A DNA stretch of 64,000 nucleotides from Solwaraspora sp. WMMD406 (GTDB lineage: Bacteria; Actinomycetota; Actinomycetes; Mycobacteriales; Micromonosporaceae), in assembly GCF_029626025.1 (NCBI RefSeq), contig NZ_JARUBF010000001.1, positions 6,108,001 through 6,172,000 on the forward strand. Reading direction: 5' to 3'. Made by a program: the position numbers and the translations under genes. Shown piece after piece: positions 16,202-26,200 of the stretch (its first letter is position 1; each line of letters begins with the position of its first letter). Below the pieces are notes generated by a model. It ran no database searches. It was not told the DNA's origin and saw only the letters and a program-made list of their open reading frames with translations.

Positions 16202-17251
16202 TCAGTCGACCCGGACCGAGGCGTACAGGTCGTCGACGATCCAGTCGTACTGCCGGTGGGTGCCGGGAATCGACACGAACAGCACCGCGGCGGTGGTCCG
16301 ACCCACGTCGATGCAGGCGACCGCGACCAACTCGTCGGTGGCCCGCAGCCCGGGCTGGCTGAAGTGCAGCCGGAACACGGTCAGCCACGCCGGCCGGCCG
16401 TCGAGGACGGTCCGCTCGTCACGGATCGGATCCATCCGATTGGGCTGCGGATAGTACTCGGCACGCACATCGGCGGCGACCTGCCGGCCGACGCACTCCA
16501 GATCGAGGGAGAGCGCGTCGTTGTCGGCCGCCGGCACCGCCGCCGACAGAATGGACGCGTGGTAGTCGCTGAACCCGTTGTAGGCGGGCTCGGTGACGAA
16601 GTGCTGCCCGACCCGGTACGGCACCTGCAGCGAACCGGCGTTCCACTCGGCCCGCCACGGCTGCCACGGCTCGCCGTAGGCGGCGTAGGAGATGCCAGCC
16701 TCCGGGTCGACAGTCCGTGGATCAGACGGGTCAGACGGGTCAGACGGGTCGGACGGGTCGGACGGGTCGGACGGCGCCGCTCGCGGTGGGACCGCCGGCG
16801 ACGGGCTCTGCGGTTGCTCCCCCGGCGCTCCACTGGGCCCGGGACAGAGTTGCGCCAGCGGCGGCCGGACGTCGGCCGGCGGGGCCGGGGCGCGAAACGG
16901 GTCGGCGTTGCCGGTGAGCACCAACGCCAGCACCACGATCAGGCCGGTGGCCAGCAGCCCGCCGGCCACACCGCCGAACCACCACAACCGGCGTACGTCC
17001 TGCCGGCGCCGGTCCTCACCAGCGGAGCCGGCCCGGCCACCACCGCCCGGCCCACCCGGCCCGCCCGGCCCACCCGGCCCGCCCGGCCCGGTCGGCCCGC
17101 CCGGCCCGGGGGCCGGAACACCAGTCAGCGGTGACCCGGTCGGCGGCGGACCCAGTCGGGTCACCGCGCCGGCGGACCAGTCACCGGCGGCACCGGACGG
17201 GTGCCGTGCGGGCGGCGGCGTGGCAGGCATCTTCCCTAGTGAATCACCCAT
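16202..17251 (-). CDS. Proline-rich membrane-anchored protein of unknown function
   Basis: A 349-residue protein. Residues 1-85 are Pro/Gly-rich with a collagen-like GPGGP run encoded by 9-bp repeats. One membrane helix follows (WWFGGVAGGLLATGLIVVLALVL), then a linker with six SDP triplets, also 9-bp repeats (16721-16774). The remaining about 170 residues form a presumably extracellular globular domain with several tryptophans and two or three cysteines (LCPGPS, LECVGRQ, ACIDVG). The cytoplasmic Pro-rich and external-domain layout is common for actinobacterial surface proteins. I do not recognise the domain. It lies 57 bases downstream of the M16 gene. Confidence 0.65.
   Translation of the reverse strand: MGDSLGKMPATPPPARHPSGAAGDWSAGAVTRLGPPPTGSPLTGVPAPGPGGPTGPGGPGGPGGPGGPGGGGRAGSAGEDRRRQDVRRLWWFGGVAGGLLATGLIVVLALVLTGNADPFRAPAPPADVRPPLAQLCPGPSGAPGEQPQSPSPAVPPRAAPSDPSDPSDPSDPSDPSDPRTVDPEAGISYAAYGEPWQPWRAEWNAGSLQVPYRVGQHFVTEPAYNGFSDYHASILSAAVPAADNDALSLDLECVGRQVAADVRAEYYPQPNRMDPIRDERTVLDGRPAWLTVFRLHFSQPGLRATDELVAVACIDVGRTTAAVLFVSIPGTHRQYDWIVDDLYASVRVD
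16721..16774. repeat. 9-bp tandem repeat encoding SDP
   Basis: Six consecutive near-identical 9-base units, three of one variant and three of a single-base variant, inside the proline-rich membrane protein gene. Copy-number change would keep the frame. Confidence 0.85.
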
Positions 17252-17277
17252 GGCCGAAGAATCGGCAGCGCCCCGGC

Positions 17278-17478
17278 TCAGCGTGGGCGCGGCGCGCTGA
17301 GATCGGTGGCCTGCTGCGTCCGTTGCGGGGCGTGCAGTTCCACCACGGGCGCCTGATCGGTCGACGACGAACCGCCGTACCAGGGGGTGATCACGGACAC
17401 CAACGCGATCAGCACACCCACCAGCGCGAATCCGACGACCAGTAGGACTTCACGTACCGCACCGATGTCGGCGGCCAT
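17278..17478 (-). CDS. Small single-pass membrane protein
   Basis: A 66-residue protein from ATG with a GGGAGG site about 13 bases upstream. There is one strong membrane helix (VLLVVGFALVGVLIALVSVI), then a short polar tail (WYGGSSSTDQAPVVEL). No family was recognised. It precedes the larger membrane-anchored protein on the same strand with a gap of 26 bases, so the two are probably co-transcribed. Confidence 0.55.
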   Translation of the reverse strand: MAADIGAVREVLLVVGFALVGVLIALVSVITPWYGGSSSTDQAPVVELHAPQRTQQATDLSAPRPR

Positions 17479-17807
17479 CTCGCCCAGACCTCCCTGCCAA
17501 GGCAGTTCCCGGAGCCCCGTACTCCCCTGCCCCCGACAGGATCCCGGCAGACCCCGCATCCCGCAGTCGCCCATCAGACCGAAAGCGTGGGAAACCCGCT
17601 GTTTCGACCGGCCGGACGACGGTGCGACTCCGCCATCCGGGTCGATCGCTCAGCGACACTGGCGGATCTTGCCGCCGCCACGACCAGACTGATCGGCGGC
17701 GCGAACGAGTCGACCCACGTCGACCCGGGTAGGAGAGCCACACCAGGTGACGGCGAACTCGTCAGTCGACGACCCCGTCCACAGACGTGACCCCCGAGGA
17801 GGTGTCC

Positions 17808-19739
17808 GTGACCGACCAACTGGCGGAAATCACCGCCTGGCCGGTTCCCCAGCTCGACGACGGTTATCCGAGGATCGCCGACCATGGCCTGATCGGAGAC
17901 GGGCAGACCGCCGCCCTGGTCGGGCTGGACGGCACCGTACGGTGGCTGTGTCTGCCCCGTTTCGACGGCCCGGCGCTGTTCGCGGCGCTGCTCGACAGCG
18001 AACGCGGCGGATCGTGGTCCGTCCGACCGGCCGGTCTGCGGGCGGTACGGCAGGAGTACCTGCCCGACACCGCCGTGCTGCGGACCGAACTGCACACCGC
18101 GACCGGCCGGCTGGAGCTGCGAGACGCGCTGGTGGTCGACGGAGCGCGGCGCCCCGACGGCCCGCCCGAACTCGGCAGCGCGGACGGTGAGCTGGCCAGA
18201 CTGGTCACCGTGCTCGACGGCGACGTCGACCTGGAGATCGCCGTCAGCGGACGGGGCGGCATCACGGCCTCCGCGTCGGCCGAGGAGATCCGCATCAGCT
18301 TCCCGGCCGGCGCGGGACCAGCCAGCGCGGGACCAGCCAGCGCGGGACCAGCCAGCGCGGGACCAGCCGCCGGAGCCGCGACCGACAGCCCGTCGACGTT
18401 GCGCCTCACCACGACCAGACCCGTGCCCGGACTGGACCGGCTCACCGGCCGGATCCGGCTCAGCGCCGGACAGCGGCTCGGTCTGGTGCTGCGCTGGGGC
18501 GAGGGCCCCACCCGCCAGCGCAGCGCCGACCAGGTCGCCGCCGCGCTCGACCGGACCGCCGCGGCCTGGCGCTCCTGGAGCCAGGAGATCACTTACACCG
18601 GACCGTACGCCGAACTGGTCCGCCGCAGCGCGATCACCCTGAAGCTCTGCGACCACCACGCCAGCGGCGCGGTCGTCGCCGCCCCGACATCGTCGCTGCC
18701 GGAGGCGATCGGCGGCGAACGCAACTGGGATTACCGCTTCACCTGGGTACGCGACGCGGCGTACACCGTCTACGCGCTCCGCCGGGTCGGGATGACCACC
18801 GAAGCCGACGCGTTCCTGTCCTGGGTCCTCGACGCGTGCACCCGCGACGGCCGACCGCACGTCCTCTACACCCTGGACGGCACCCGGCCTGCGGCCGAAC
18901 GGCTCGATCACGAGCTCGCCGGCTACCGGGGGTCACGCCCGGTACGGTGGGGCAACGCCGCCGCCGACCAGATCCAACACGACGTGTACGGGGAGATCCT
19001 CGACTGTGCCTGGCAGTGGGCCCGGGTCGGAGGGAAGGTCGACGACCGACGCTGGGCGAACCTGACCCAACTGGGCGACCTCGCGGTGGAACACTGGCGG
19101 ACCCCCGATCACGGCATCTGGGAGATCCGGCACGAAGGGCGACCGTTCACCTACTCGGTGGCGATGTGTCAGGTCGCGACCGATCGGATGGCCCGGCTGG
19201 CCACCGCCACCGGCCGCCGCGACCAGGCCGAGCGGTGGCAGCGGGCCGCCGCCGACATCCGTACCACCCTGCTGACCGAGGCGTGGGACGCCGGCGCCGG
19301 CCACTTCACCGAGCATCTCGGGCAGCCGGGCACGGTCGACGCCAGCCTGCTGGCGCTGCCGCTGCGCCGGATCGTCGACGCCGCCGACCCTCGGATGGTC
19401 GCCACCGTCGACGCCGTGCAGCGCCGCCTCGGTGCCGGCGGCGACCTGCTCTACCGCTACCTGCCGGACGAGTCACCCGACGGCCTGGCCGGCGACGAAG
19501 GCGCGTTCCTGCTCTGCTCGTTCTGGTGGGTGGACAACCTGGCCGGCAGCGGTCAACTCGACCGGGCGTACGAACTGTTCGACCAGCTCTGCGGCCGGGT
19601 CAACCACGTCGGGCTGCTCCCCGAGCAGATCGACCCCGGCACCGGCGACTTCCTGGGAAACTTCCCGCAGGCGTTCAGCCACATCGGGTTGATCAGCAGC
19701 GCGGTCAACCTGGCCCGGTACGGAAGGAAACGGCCTTGA
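17808..19739 (+). CDS. Glycoside hydrolase family 15 protein (glucoamylase/trehalase-like)
   Basis: A 643-residue protein. The GTG start at 17808 has GAGGAGG five bases upstream; the in-frame GTG at 17787 has no site. The N-terminal domain (IADHGLIGDGQTAALVGLDGTVRWLCLPRFD) and the (alpha/alpha)6 catalytic domain (GGERNWDYRFTWVRDAAYTVYALR, later LLPEQIDPGTGDFLGNFPQAFSH, with the EQ glutamate) match the actinobacterial GH15 group that includes trehalases and glucoamylase-like enzymes. A tandem AGPAS insertion (15-bp units) sits in the N-terminal domain. There is no signal peptide. Its stop overlaps the start of zwf, linking alpha-glucan or trehalose breakdown to the pentose phosphate pathway. 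Confidence 0.88.
   Translation: MTDQLAEITAWPVPQLDDGYPRIADHGLIGDGQTAALVGLDGTVRWLCLPRFDGPALFAALLDSERGGSWSVRPAGLRAVRQEYLPDTAVLRTELHTATGRLELRDALVVDGARRPDGPPELGSADGELARLVTVLDGDVDLEIAVSGRGGITASASAEEIRISFPAGAGPASAGPASAGPASAGPAAGAATDSPSTLRLTTTRPVPGLDRLTGRIRLSAGQRLGLVLRWGEGPTRQRSADQVAAALDRTAAAWRSWSQEITYTGPYAELVRRSAITLKLCDHHASGAVVAAPTSSLPEAIGGERNWDYRFTWVRDAAYTVYALRRVGMTTEADAFLSWVLDACTRDGRPHVLYTLDGTRPAAERLDHELAGYRGSRPVRWGNAAADQIQHDVYGEILDCAWQWARVGGKVDDRRWANLTQLGDLAVEHWRTPDHGIWEIRHEGRPFTYSVAMCQVATDRMARLATATGRRDQAERWQRAAADIRTTLLTEAWDAGAGHFTEHLGQPGTVDASLLALPLRRIVDAADPRMVATVDAVQRRLGAGGDLLYRYLPDESPDGLAGDEGAFLLCSFWWVDNLAGSGQLDRAYELFDQLCGRVNHVGLLPEQIDPGTGDFLGNFPQAFSHIGLISSAVNLARYGRKRP
18312..18368. repeat. 15-bp tandem repeat (3.8 copies) in the GH15 gene
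   Basis: Three full and one partial copy of a 15-base unit encoding AGPAS. In-frame expansion of a surface loop. Confidence 0.9.
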
Positions 19740-21172
19740 CGGCGAACGTGATCGTGCTCGGTGCCACCGGCGACCTGACCACCCGGTACCTGCTACCCGG
19801 GCTGGCGCAGCTGCGTGAGCTCGGCCGGCCGGCCGGCGGGCTGCGGGTGATCGGCGTGGCCCGCGACGATCTCGACGACGACGGCTTCCGGCAGCGGGTC
19901 GGCGCCGCCCTGGACCGGCACGCGGCGGAGGTCGCTCCCGAGGCGCGGGCGGCGATCGCCGAGAACACCCGCTACATCGGCGGCGACGTGACCGACCCTG
20001 CGGTGCTGACCGCCGCGCTGGCCGCCGCCCGTACCGGCGGACTGGCCAGCACCGGCGGACTGGCCAGCACCGGCGGACTCGCCAGCACCGGCGACGACCC
20101 GGTGGTGGTCTACCTGGCCCTGCCGCACGGACTGTTCGAGCCGGTGGTCGTGGCGCTCGGTCGCTGCGAGCTGCCGCCCGGCGTACGGGTGGTGGTGGAG
20201 AAACCCTTCGGTGAGGACCTGGCCAGCGCCCGCCGGCTCAACGCCGTGCTACACCGGGTGCTCGCCGACGACCGGGTGTTCCGGGTCGACCACTTCCTGG
20301 CCAAGCAGACGGTGCTGAACCTGCTGGGGCTGCGCTTCGCCAACCGGGTGTTGGAGCCGTTGTGGAGCAACACCCATATCACCGGAGTCGACATCGTCTT
20401 CGACGAGACGGTCGACGCCCAGAGCCGGTCCAGCTACTACGACCACGCCGGGGCGCTGCGCGACATGGTGCAGAACCATCTGCTGCAGCTGCTGACCCTG
20501 GTGGCGATGGAGCCGCCACTGACCGTCGACCCGGCCGATCTGGCGGTCCGCAAGCTCGACGTGTTGCGGGCCGTACGCCCGATCACCGCCGACGACGTCG
20601 ACCGGTGTACGGTCCGTGGCCGCTACACCGCCGGTACGGTGCACGGCCGCGCCGGCGAACGTCAGGTGGCCGCCTACGTGGACGCGCCCGGCGTCGACCC
20701 GCGGCGGGGCATCGAGACGTACGCCGAGCTGATCCTGCACATCGACAACTGGCGCTGGTCCGGGGTGCCGTTCCGGTTGCGGACCGGCAAGGCGCTGGAC
20801 CGGGACCGGCGGGAGATCGTGGTCCGGTTCGCCGACGTGCCGCACGCCGCGTTCGCCGGCCGCGACAGCCAGTGCAACGAGCTGCGGCTGCAGCTCGATC
20901 CGGACCGGATGTCGTTGCGACTCAACGTCAACGGGATGGGCAATCCGTTCGATCTGGAGCCGGTCGAGCTGGTCACCGAGCTGGCCCGGCAGGCGCCGAG
21001 TCCGTACGGGCAGCTGCTGCTGGCGATCATCGACGGTGACACCCGGCTGTCCGCCCAGGCCCAGGAGGCGGAGGAAAGCTGGCGGATCATCGAACCGGTG
21101 CTGCGGGCCTGGGCGGCCGGGCACTCGCCGTTGCGTGACTACCCGGCCGGCAGCACCGGCCCGGAGCGCTGA
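19736..21172 (+). CDS. zwf: Glucose-6-phosphate dehydrogenase
   Basis: A 478-residue enzyme starting at TTG, whose last two bases overlap the GH15 stop (TTGA); a GGAAGG site lies just upstream. The N-terminal dinucleotide motif is VIVLGATGDLTTR. The substrate-binding peptide reads RVDHFLAKQTVLNLL (usual form RIDHYLGKE), and VVVEKPFGEDL is conserved. It catalyses the first oxidative pentose-phosphate step, producing NADPH. A threefold 18-bp repeat (20033-20086) inserts TGGLAS units before the VYLALPHG strand, an unusual expansion in a housekeeping enzyme. Confidence 0.92.
   Translation: MTANVIVLGATGDLTTRYLLPGLAQLRELGRPAGGLRVIGVARDDLDDDGFRQRVGAALDRHAAEVAPEARAAIAENTRYIGGDVTDPAVLTAALAAARTGGLASTGGLASTGGLASTGDDPVVVYLALPHGLFEPVVVALGRCELPPGVRVVVEKPFGEDLASARRLNAVLHRVLADDRVFRVDHFLAKQTVLNLLGLRFANRVLEPLWSNTHITGVDIVFDETVDAQSRSSYYDHAGALRDMVQNHLLQLLTLVAMEPPLTVDPADLAVRKLDVLRAVRPITADDVDRCTVRGRYTAGTVHGRAGERQVAAYVDAPGVDPRRGIETYAELILHIDNWRWSGVPFRLRTGKALDRDRREIVVRFADVPHAAFAGRDSQCNELRLQLDPDRMSLRLNVNGMGNPFDLEPVELVTELARQAPSPYGQLLLAIIDGDTRLSAQAQEAEESWRIIEPVLRAWAAGHSPLRDYPAGSTGPER
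20033..20086. repeat. 18-bp tandem repeat (3 copies) in zwf
   Basis: Three adjacent 18-base units, the third with one substitution, encoding TGGLAS three times. Confidence 0.9.
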
Positions 21173-21204
21173 GCGAGCCGCTGACCGGCCCGGCTTCGTA
21201 GTCG

Positions 21205-22539
21205 CTAGCGGGCGGCCGGGCGGCGGCTCGGCCGGCGACGCCCGCCGGGGCGACGGGTCGGCGCGCCACCGGCCCCAGCGGGGCTGGTGGGGCGGGCCGG
21301 CGCGGCGGCCACCGTCACTGGCACACCGGACGGTGTACGGGCTCCGGTGACCCGGGCGAGTTCGGTGTCGCCGGGACGGACCCAGATCGCCTCGGGGCGA
21401 ATCCGGGCCGCGGCCAGCAGCCGGTCCATGTCCCGCCGCTGCTCGGGCAGGACCAGGGTGGCCACCACGCCGGTGGCGCCGGCCCGGGCCGTACGTCCAC
21501 CCCGGTGCAGGTAGTCCTTGTGGTCTGCCGGCGGATCCACGTTGACGACAAGGTCGAGGTCGTCGATGTGAATGCCTCGGGCGGCCACGTCGGTGGCGAC
21601 CAGAGCGGTGATCTGTCCGCTCTTGAACTGCTCCAGGATCCGGTTGCGCTGACCCTGGGATTTGCCGCCGTGCAGCGCGGCGGCCCGCACTCCACTGGCG
21701 AGCAGCTGCCGGGCCAGCCGGTCGGCCCGGTGCTTGGTGCCGATGAACATGATGACCCGGCCGTCGCGGGCCGCGATCGCGGCCGTCGCGGCCGGTTTGT
21801 CGGCCGCGCTGACGTGCAGCACGTGGTGGGTCATCGCGCTGACCGTGGCGGCGGACGGATCCACCTGGTGGGCGACCGGGTTGGTGAGGAACTGCCGGAC
21901 CAGCCGGTCGACGCCACGGTCCAGGGTGGCGGAGAAGAGCATCCGCTGCCCGCCCGGGGCGACCTGACGAAGGATCGTGGTGACCTGGGGCAGGAAGCCC
22001 ATGTCGGCCATCTGGTCGGCCTCGTCGAGCACGGTCACGGTGACCTCCTGCAACTGGCAGGAACCCCGTTCGACCAGGTCGTTGAGGCGGCCGGGGGTGG
22101 CCACGACGACCTCGGCGCCGGAGCGCAGCGCGTCGATCTGCCGCTGCATCGACATTCCACCGACGACGGTGACGCACCGCAGCCGTACCGCACGGGCGTA
22201 CGGCTCCAGCGCCGCGGTCACCTGCTGGGCCAGCTCGCGGGTGGGCACCAGGATCAGTGCCAGCGGCCGACCGGGGCGGGCCCGGCGACCGGCGGTACGC
22301 GACAGCAACGGCAGGCCGAAGGCGAGCGTCTTGCCGGATCCGGTGCGGCCACGGCCGAGAACGTCGCGACCGGCCAACGAGTCGGGCAGGGTGGCGGCCT
22401 GGATGGGGAAGGGTTCGAGGATGCCGTTCGCGGTCAACGCGGCCAGCAGGCTGGCCGGCAGCGGCACGTCCTGGAAGGACGCCGGGCGGACCGGGGTGGC
22501 GGGCGTCGCGGGCGCGACGGAAGTCAGGGTAGGGCTCAT
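21205..22539 (-). CDS. DEAD-box RNA helicase
   Basis: A 444-residue DEAD-box protein: Q-motif (FPIQAATLPDSLAGRDVLGRG), Walker A GRTGSGKT, PTRELAQQV, TPGRLNDLV, VLDEADQMADMGF, SAT, and the second-domain motifs ALVATDVAARGIHI and HRGGRTARAG. The 60-residue C-terminal tail is rich in Arg/Pro/Gly, typical of RhlE-like helicases that remodel RNA or ribosomes, often in the cold. A cold-shock protein gene lies just upstream on the same strand, although a terminator-like hairpin separates them. Confidence 0.92.
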   Translation of the reverse strand: MSPTLTSVAPATPATPVRPASFQDVPLPASLLAALTANGILEPFPIQAATLPDSLAGRDVLGRGRTGSGKTLAFGLPLLSRTAGRRARPGRPLALILVPTRELAQQVTAALEPYARAVRLRCVTVVGGMSMQRQIDALRSGAEVVVATPGRLNDLVERGSCQLQEVTVTVLDEADQMADMGFLPQVTTILRQVAPGGQRMLFSATLDRGVDRLVRQFLTNPVAHQVDPSAATVSAMTHHVLHVSAADKPAATAAIAARDGRVIMFIGTKHRADRLARQLLASGVRAAALHGGKSQGQRNRILEQFKSGQITALVATDVAARGIHIDDLDLVVNVDPPADHKDYLHRGGRTARAGATGVVATLVLPEQRRDMDRLLAAARIRPEAIWVRPGDTELARVTGARTPSGVPVTVAAAPARPTSPAGAGGAPTRRPGGRRRPSRRPAAR

Positions 22540-22758
22540 GATCAGGCGGGCCTTCCGCTAGCGGCACGTAGCGAGGAAGGCGCCGGACGGACGAAACCGT
22601 CAGCGGTCACAAGCACGAACCATTGGGTGTGCGGTGCATGAGTACGAACCGGGGTGTGCGGTGCGTAGGCACCGACCGGGTGTTCGAGCGTGCACGAGCG
22701 CGAACCAGAGGTGCGCCAGCGCACGAGCACCGGGAAAGGGACTACGGTGGCGGCCCGA

Positions 22759-22782
22759 CCCGCGCCACCGGTGTGGCGCGGG
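22759..22782 (-). terminator. Terminator of the cold-shock gene
   Basis: A perfect 10-bp inverted repeat (22759-22768 with 22773-22782) with a four-base loop, 18 bases past the cold-shock stop. Confidence 0.65.
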
Positions 22783-22799
22783 CCGGATCGACGCGTGGT

Positions 22800-23003
22800 T
22801 CAGAGCGGGCGGATGTTCTCCGCCTGCGGGCCCTTCTGGCCCTGGGTGACCTCGAACTCCACCCGCTGGTTCTCGTCCAGGCTGCGGTAGCCGGAGGTCT
22901 GGATGGCGGAGAAGTGGGCGAAGACGTCAGCGCCACCCCCGTCCGGGGTGATGAAACCGAAGCCCTTGTCCGCGTTGAACCACTTGACGGTGCCAACTGC
23001 CAT
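22800..23003 (-). CDS. Cold-shock protein
   Basis: A 67-residue cold-shock domain from the ATG at 23003 with a GAGGAGA site. Both nucleic-acid motifs are present: KGFGFI (RNP1) and VFAHFSAI (RNP2-type VFVHF). The N-terminus [14 protein letters not shown] is diagnostic. It acts as a single-strand RNA/DNA chaperone. The family is usually controlled post-transcriptionally through a structured leader. Confidence 0.95.
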   Translation of the reverse strand: MAVGTVKWFNADKGFGFITPDGGGADVFAHFSAIQTSGYRSLDENQRVEFEVTQGQKGPQAENIRPL

Positions 23004-23120
23004 GTAACTCGTCTCCTCGACGGAACGATCGGTCCCGAGACTGCCTACGGGCCGAAATGAGATCCCCGCTGGTGCGTGGATCGGCGTCGCGGTACTGATC
23101 GCCCCATCCGGTGCTGAGCC

Positions 23121-23164
23121 CGAACACAACAAAGAGCGCCTGGGCCGCAATCCCGCAGGCGCTC
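23121..23164 (-). terminator. Terminator between adnB and the cold-shock gene
   Basis: On the minus strand a 9-bp stem (23156-23164 with 23134-23142) is followed by TTTGTTGTGTT. It lies about 90 bases past the adnB stop and 118 bases before the cold-shock start. It could end the adnAB transcript, or act as an attenuator if the cold-shock promoter lies further upstream. Confidence 0.7.
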
Positions 23165-23255
23165 GCACTGTCTTAGCGACCGAGTGGGCGGCGCCAGCGG
23201 AGAGCTGACGTCGACCAAGGTCACCGGGAACCAAAACTGCAACCCGGTCAGCCTA

Positions 23256-26200
23256 TCACGACTCCACCGGGTCACCCAGGCGTGGCAGGCCACGGATCAA
23301 CGCCGCCAGGCCGTCGTGGTCCAGCAGATCGGCCGGCCGTACGGTGACACCCTCGCCGACGTAGTGGAACGCCGCCCGTACCAGCGCCACCGGCACCCCG
23401 GCCAGTTCCGCCCAGGCCAGCCGGTACGCGGCCAGCTGCACGGCGGCGGCCGACTCGGCGACTCCCGCCGGACGTCGACCGGTCTTCCAGTCGACCACGT
23501 CGTAGCGACCGGCCGGGCCGGCGAAGACCGCGTCCATCCGGCCACGTACCACCACTCCGGCGACCACCGTGGCGAACGGCACCTCCACCTCGACCGGCAC
23601 CCGGTCGGCCCACTCGCTGGCCAGGAAGAGCTCCTGCAACCGCCGCAGTGCCTCGTCGGGCGCGGCGTCCTCGTCAGCCGCGCCCGGCAGTTCGTCGATG
23701 TCAAGCAGCCGGTCCGCGCCGAACCGCTGCTCCAACCAGGCGTGGAACGCGGTGCCCCGCCGGGCGTACGGGTCCGGCCGGGCCGGCAGCGGACGACGCA
23801 GCTGGCGGGCCAGCGCGAACCGGTCCCGACGCAACGCGACCAGTTGCGACACGGACATCTGCTCCGGCAGCGGTACGTCGACCGGACCGACACCGTTGGC
23901 CAACTGTTCGCGTTCGGCGAGCAGGATCTCCGCCTCGCGCCACCAGCGGCGCGCCGGCTGGTCCCGTCCCGACACCTCGGGGTCGTCGCCTGCCGGCCGA
24001 TCGTCCCCGCTCGGCAGATCGACGGGATCTTCGGCATCGCCAGGGCTGGTCGGCGGTGGTCCCGGCACCGCCCGGTCCATCGCCCTCCGGACCAGCCCCG
24101 CCGCCTCCGCGATCCGGGTCCGGCCGGCACCGAGCGGATCCGCCGGCCAGTCCGCCCGTACCGTCACCTCGTCGATCGGGTTCGTCGCCTCAGCCGTCGG
24201 CTCCGGCGCCCAGTGGTCCACCAGACCCGCCCCGGCCAGGCAGTCGTCGTGGATCTCCCGCAGGAACACCGACGGGCCGCGATGCCGCTTCACCCCGGCA
24301 CCCCACCAGTAACCGGAGCAGAGCAGCAGCCGCCGGGGACGGGTGATCGCCACGTACGCCAGCCGCCGCTCCTCCCGCTCGTCATGGTCGCGCCACAGCT
24401 GCCCGAACTCGGTCACCGCCCGGGCCAGCGCCCGCTGGTCGGCGACCTCGTCGAGCGCCAGCCGGGGCAAGCCGTCGGCGTCGCCGCGCAACGGGAACGG
24501 CAGCACCCCGAGGCCGTACAGGAAATGGTCCGACCCCCGTACCGGGCCGGGCCAGACCTCCCGGGTCAGGCCGGCCACCGCCACCACGTCCCACTCCAGG
24601 CCCTTCGCGGCGTGCGCGGTCAGGATCTGCACCGCGCCCTCCACCACGTCGACCTCGCCGGGCGCCAGACCGCGTTCCTCGTCCTCGGCGGCGGCCAGGA
24701 ACGCCAGAAACGCCGACAGGGTCGCGGTGTCCGACTCGCCGGCGAACCGGGCGGCCACGTCACCGAGCGCGTCCAGATGCCCCTGGGCCAGACCGGCGTC
24801 ACCACCGCTGCCGGCGGTACCGGCCCGGACCGCCACCTCCACGTCCAAGCCGGTGGTCCGCTCCACGTCGGCGATCAGATCCGGCAACGGCTGGTCCATC
24901 CGCTGCCGCAACAGGGCGAGTTCCCGGCCGTACGCCCGCAGCCGGGCGTAACCCTCCGCCGAGTAGAGCTGCGCCGGGCCCAGATCCGCCAACGCCTCCA
25001 CCAGGCTCGCCTCGTCGAGCCCGTCCACCGCGATCTCCGGTTCGTCACCATCGGCGGCCCGGGGCAACTCCCGGCGGGCGGCGGCGATCGCCTTGGCCCG
25101 CCGGTGCAGGGCCACCAGGTCACGGGGACCAATCCGCCAGCGGGCACCGGTCAGCAGGCGCAGCAGGGCGGGACCGTCGGTCGGGTCGGCCAGCACCCGC
25201 AACGTGCTCACCACGTCCCGTACCTCGGGGGTGTCCAGCAGGCCGCCCAGACCGACCACCTCGACCGGCAGGCCCCGGGCCCGCAACGCCGCCTCGATCG
25301 CCGGGATCTGGCTACGCACCCGGACCAGGACCGCGCTGGTCGGCCGGGCGTCCACCGGGATCTCGTCGCCCCGGGCCGGATCGCCGCCGGCCGCCCCGCG
25401 CCAGGCGGCCAGCATGCTCTCGGCGACCCACTCGGCCTCGTCCAGCACCGTGCCCAGCAGGGCACAGTGCACGGTCGCGGCCGGCAGGCCACCCGCGCTG
25501 CGACCGGGAATCGGCGCGGCCACCTTGGCCGCCGCCGCCAGCGCGGCGACCTTCGCACCGGCGGCCCGCAGCGGACCGGAGAGCCGGTTGGCCACGCTGA
25601 GAATCTCCGGCCGGTTGCGCCAACTCGTGGTCAAGGTGAGCGTGCGGGCCGGCCGGCCGTCGACGCGGGCGAACTCGCCGACGAACCGGTCCAGCGTGCC
25701 GGCGCTCGCCCCCCGCCAGCCGTAGATCGACTGGCACGGGTCGCCGACCGCCACCACCGGATGCCCGCCGCCGAACAGCGACCGCAGCATCACCACCTGG
25801 GCGTGGCTGGTGTCCTGGTATTCGTCGAGCAGCACCACCCGGTAGCGTTCCCGCTCGATGTCGCCGACCGCCGGATGGTCCCGGGCCACCTGGGCGGCCC
25901 GCGACATCTGATCGGCGAAGTCCATCGCCTCGAAGTCCGCCTTGCGCTGCTGATAGGCCCGGACCAGCGGAAGCAGCCGCAGCCGGATCTGCTGGATGGT
26001 CAGCGCCCGCCGGACGTCGGCGTACATCCGGCCCGGATGCGACTGCACCTCGGCGAAGAACCGGCCGGTCCAGGCCGCCAGGTCGTCCGGGGTGACCAGG
26101 TGCTCGGCCAACTCGCCGGCGAGCGCCAGGACGGCGTCGGTGACCGTACCCGGCGCCCGCTCCACCTCGGACATGTCCCCGTCGTAGTTGCGGACCAGGA

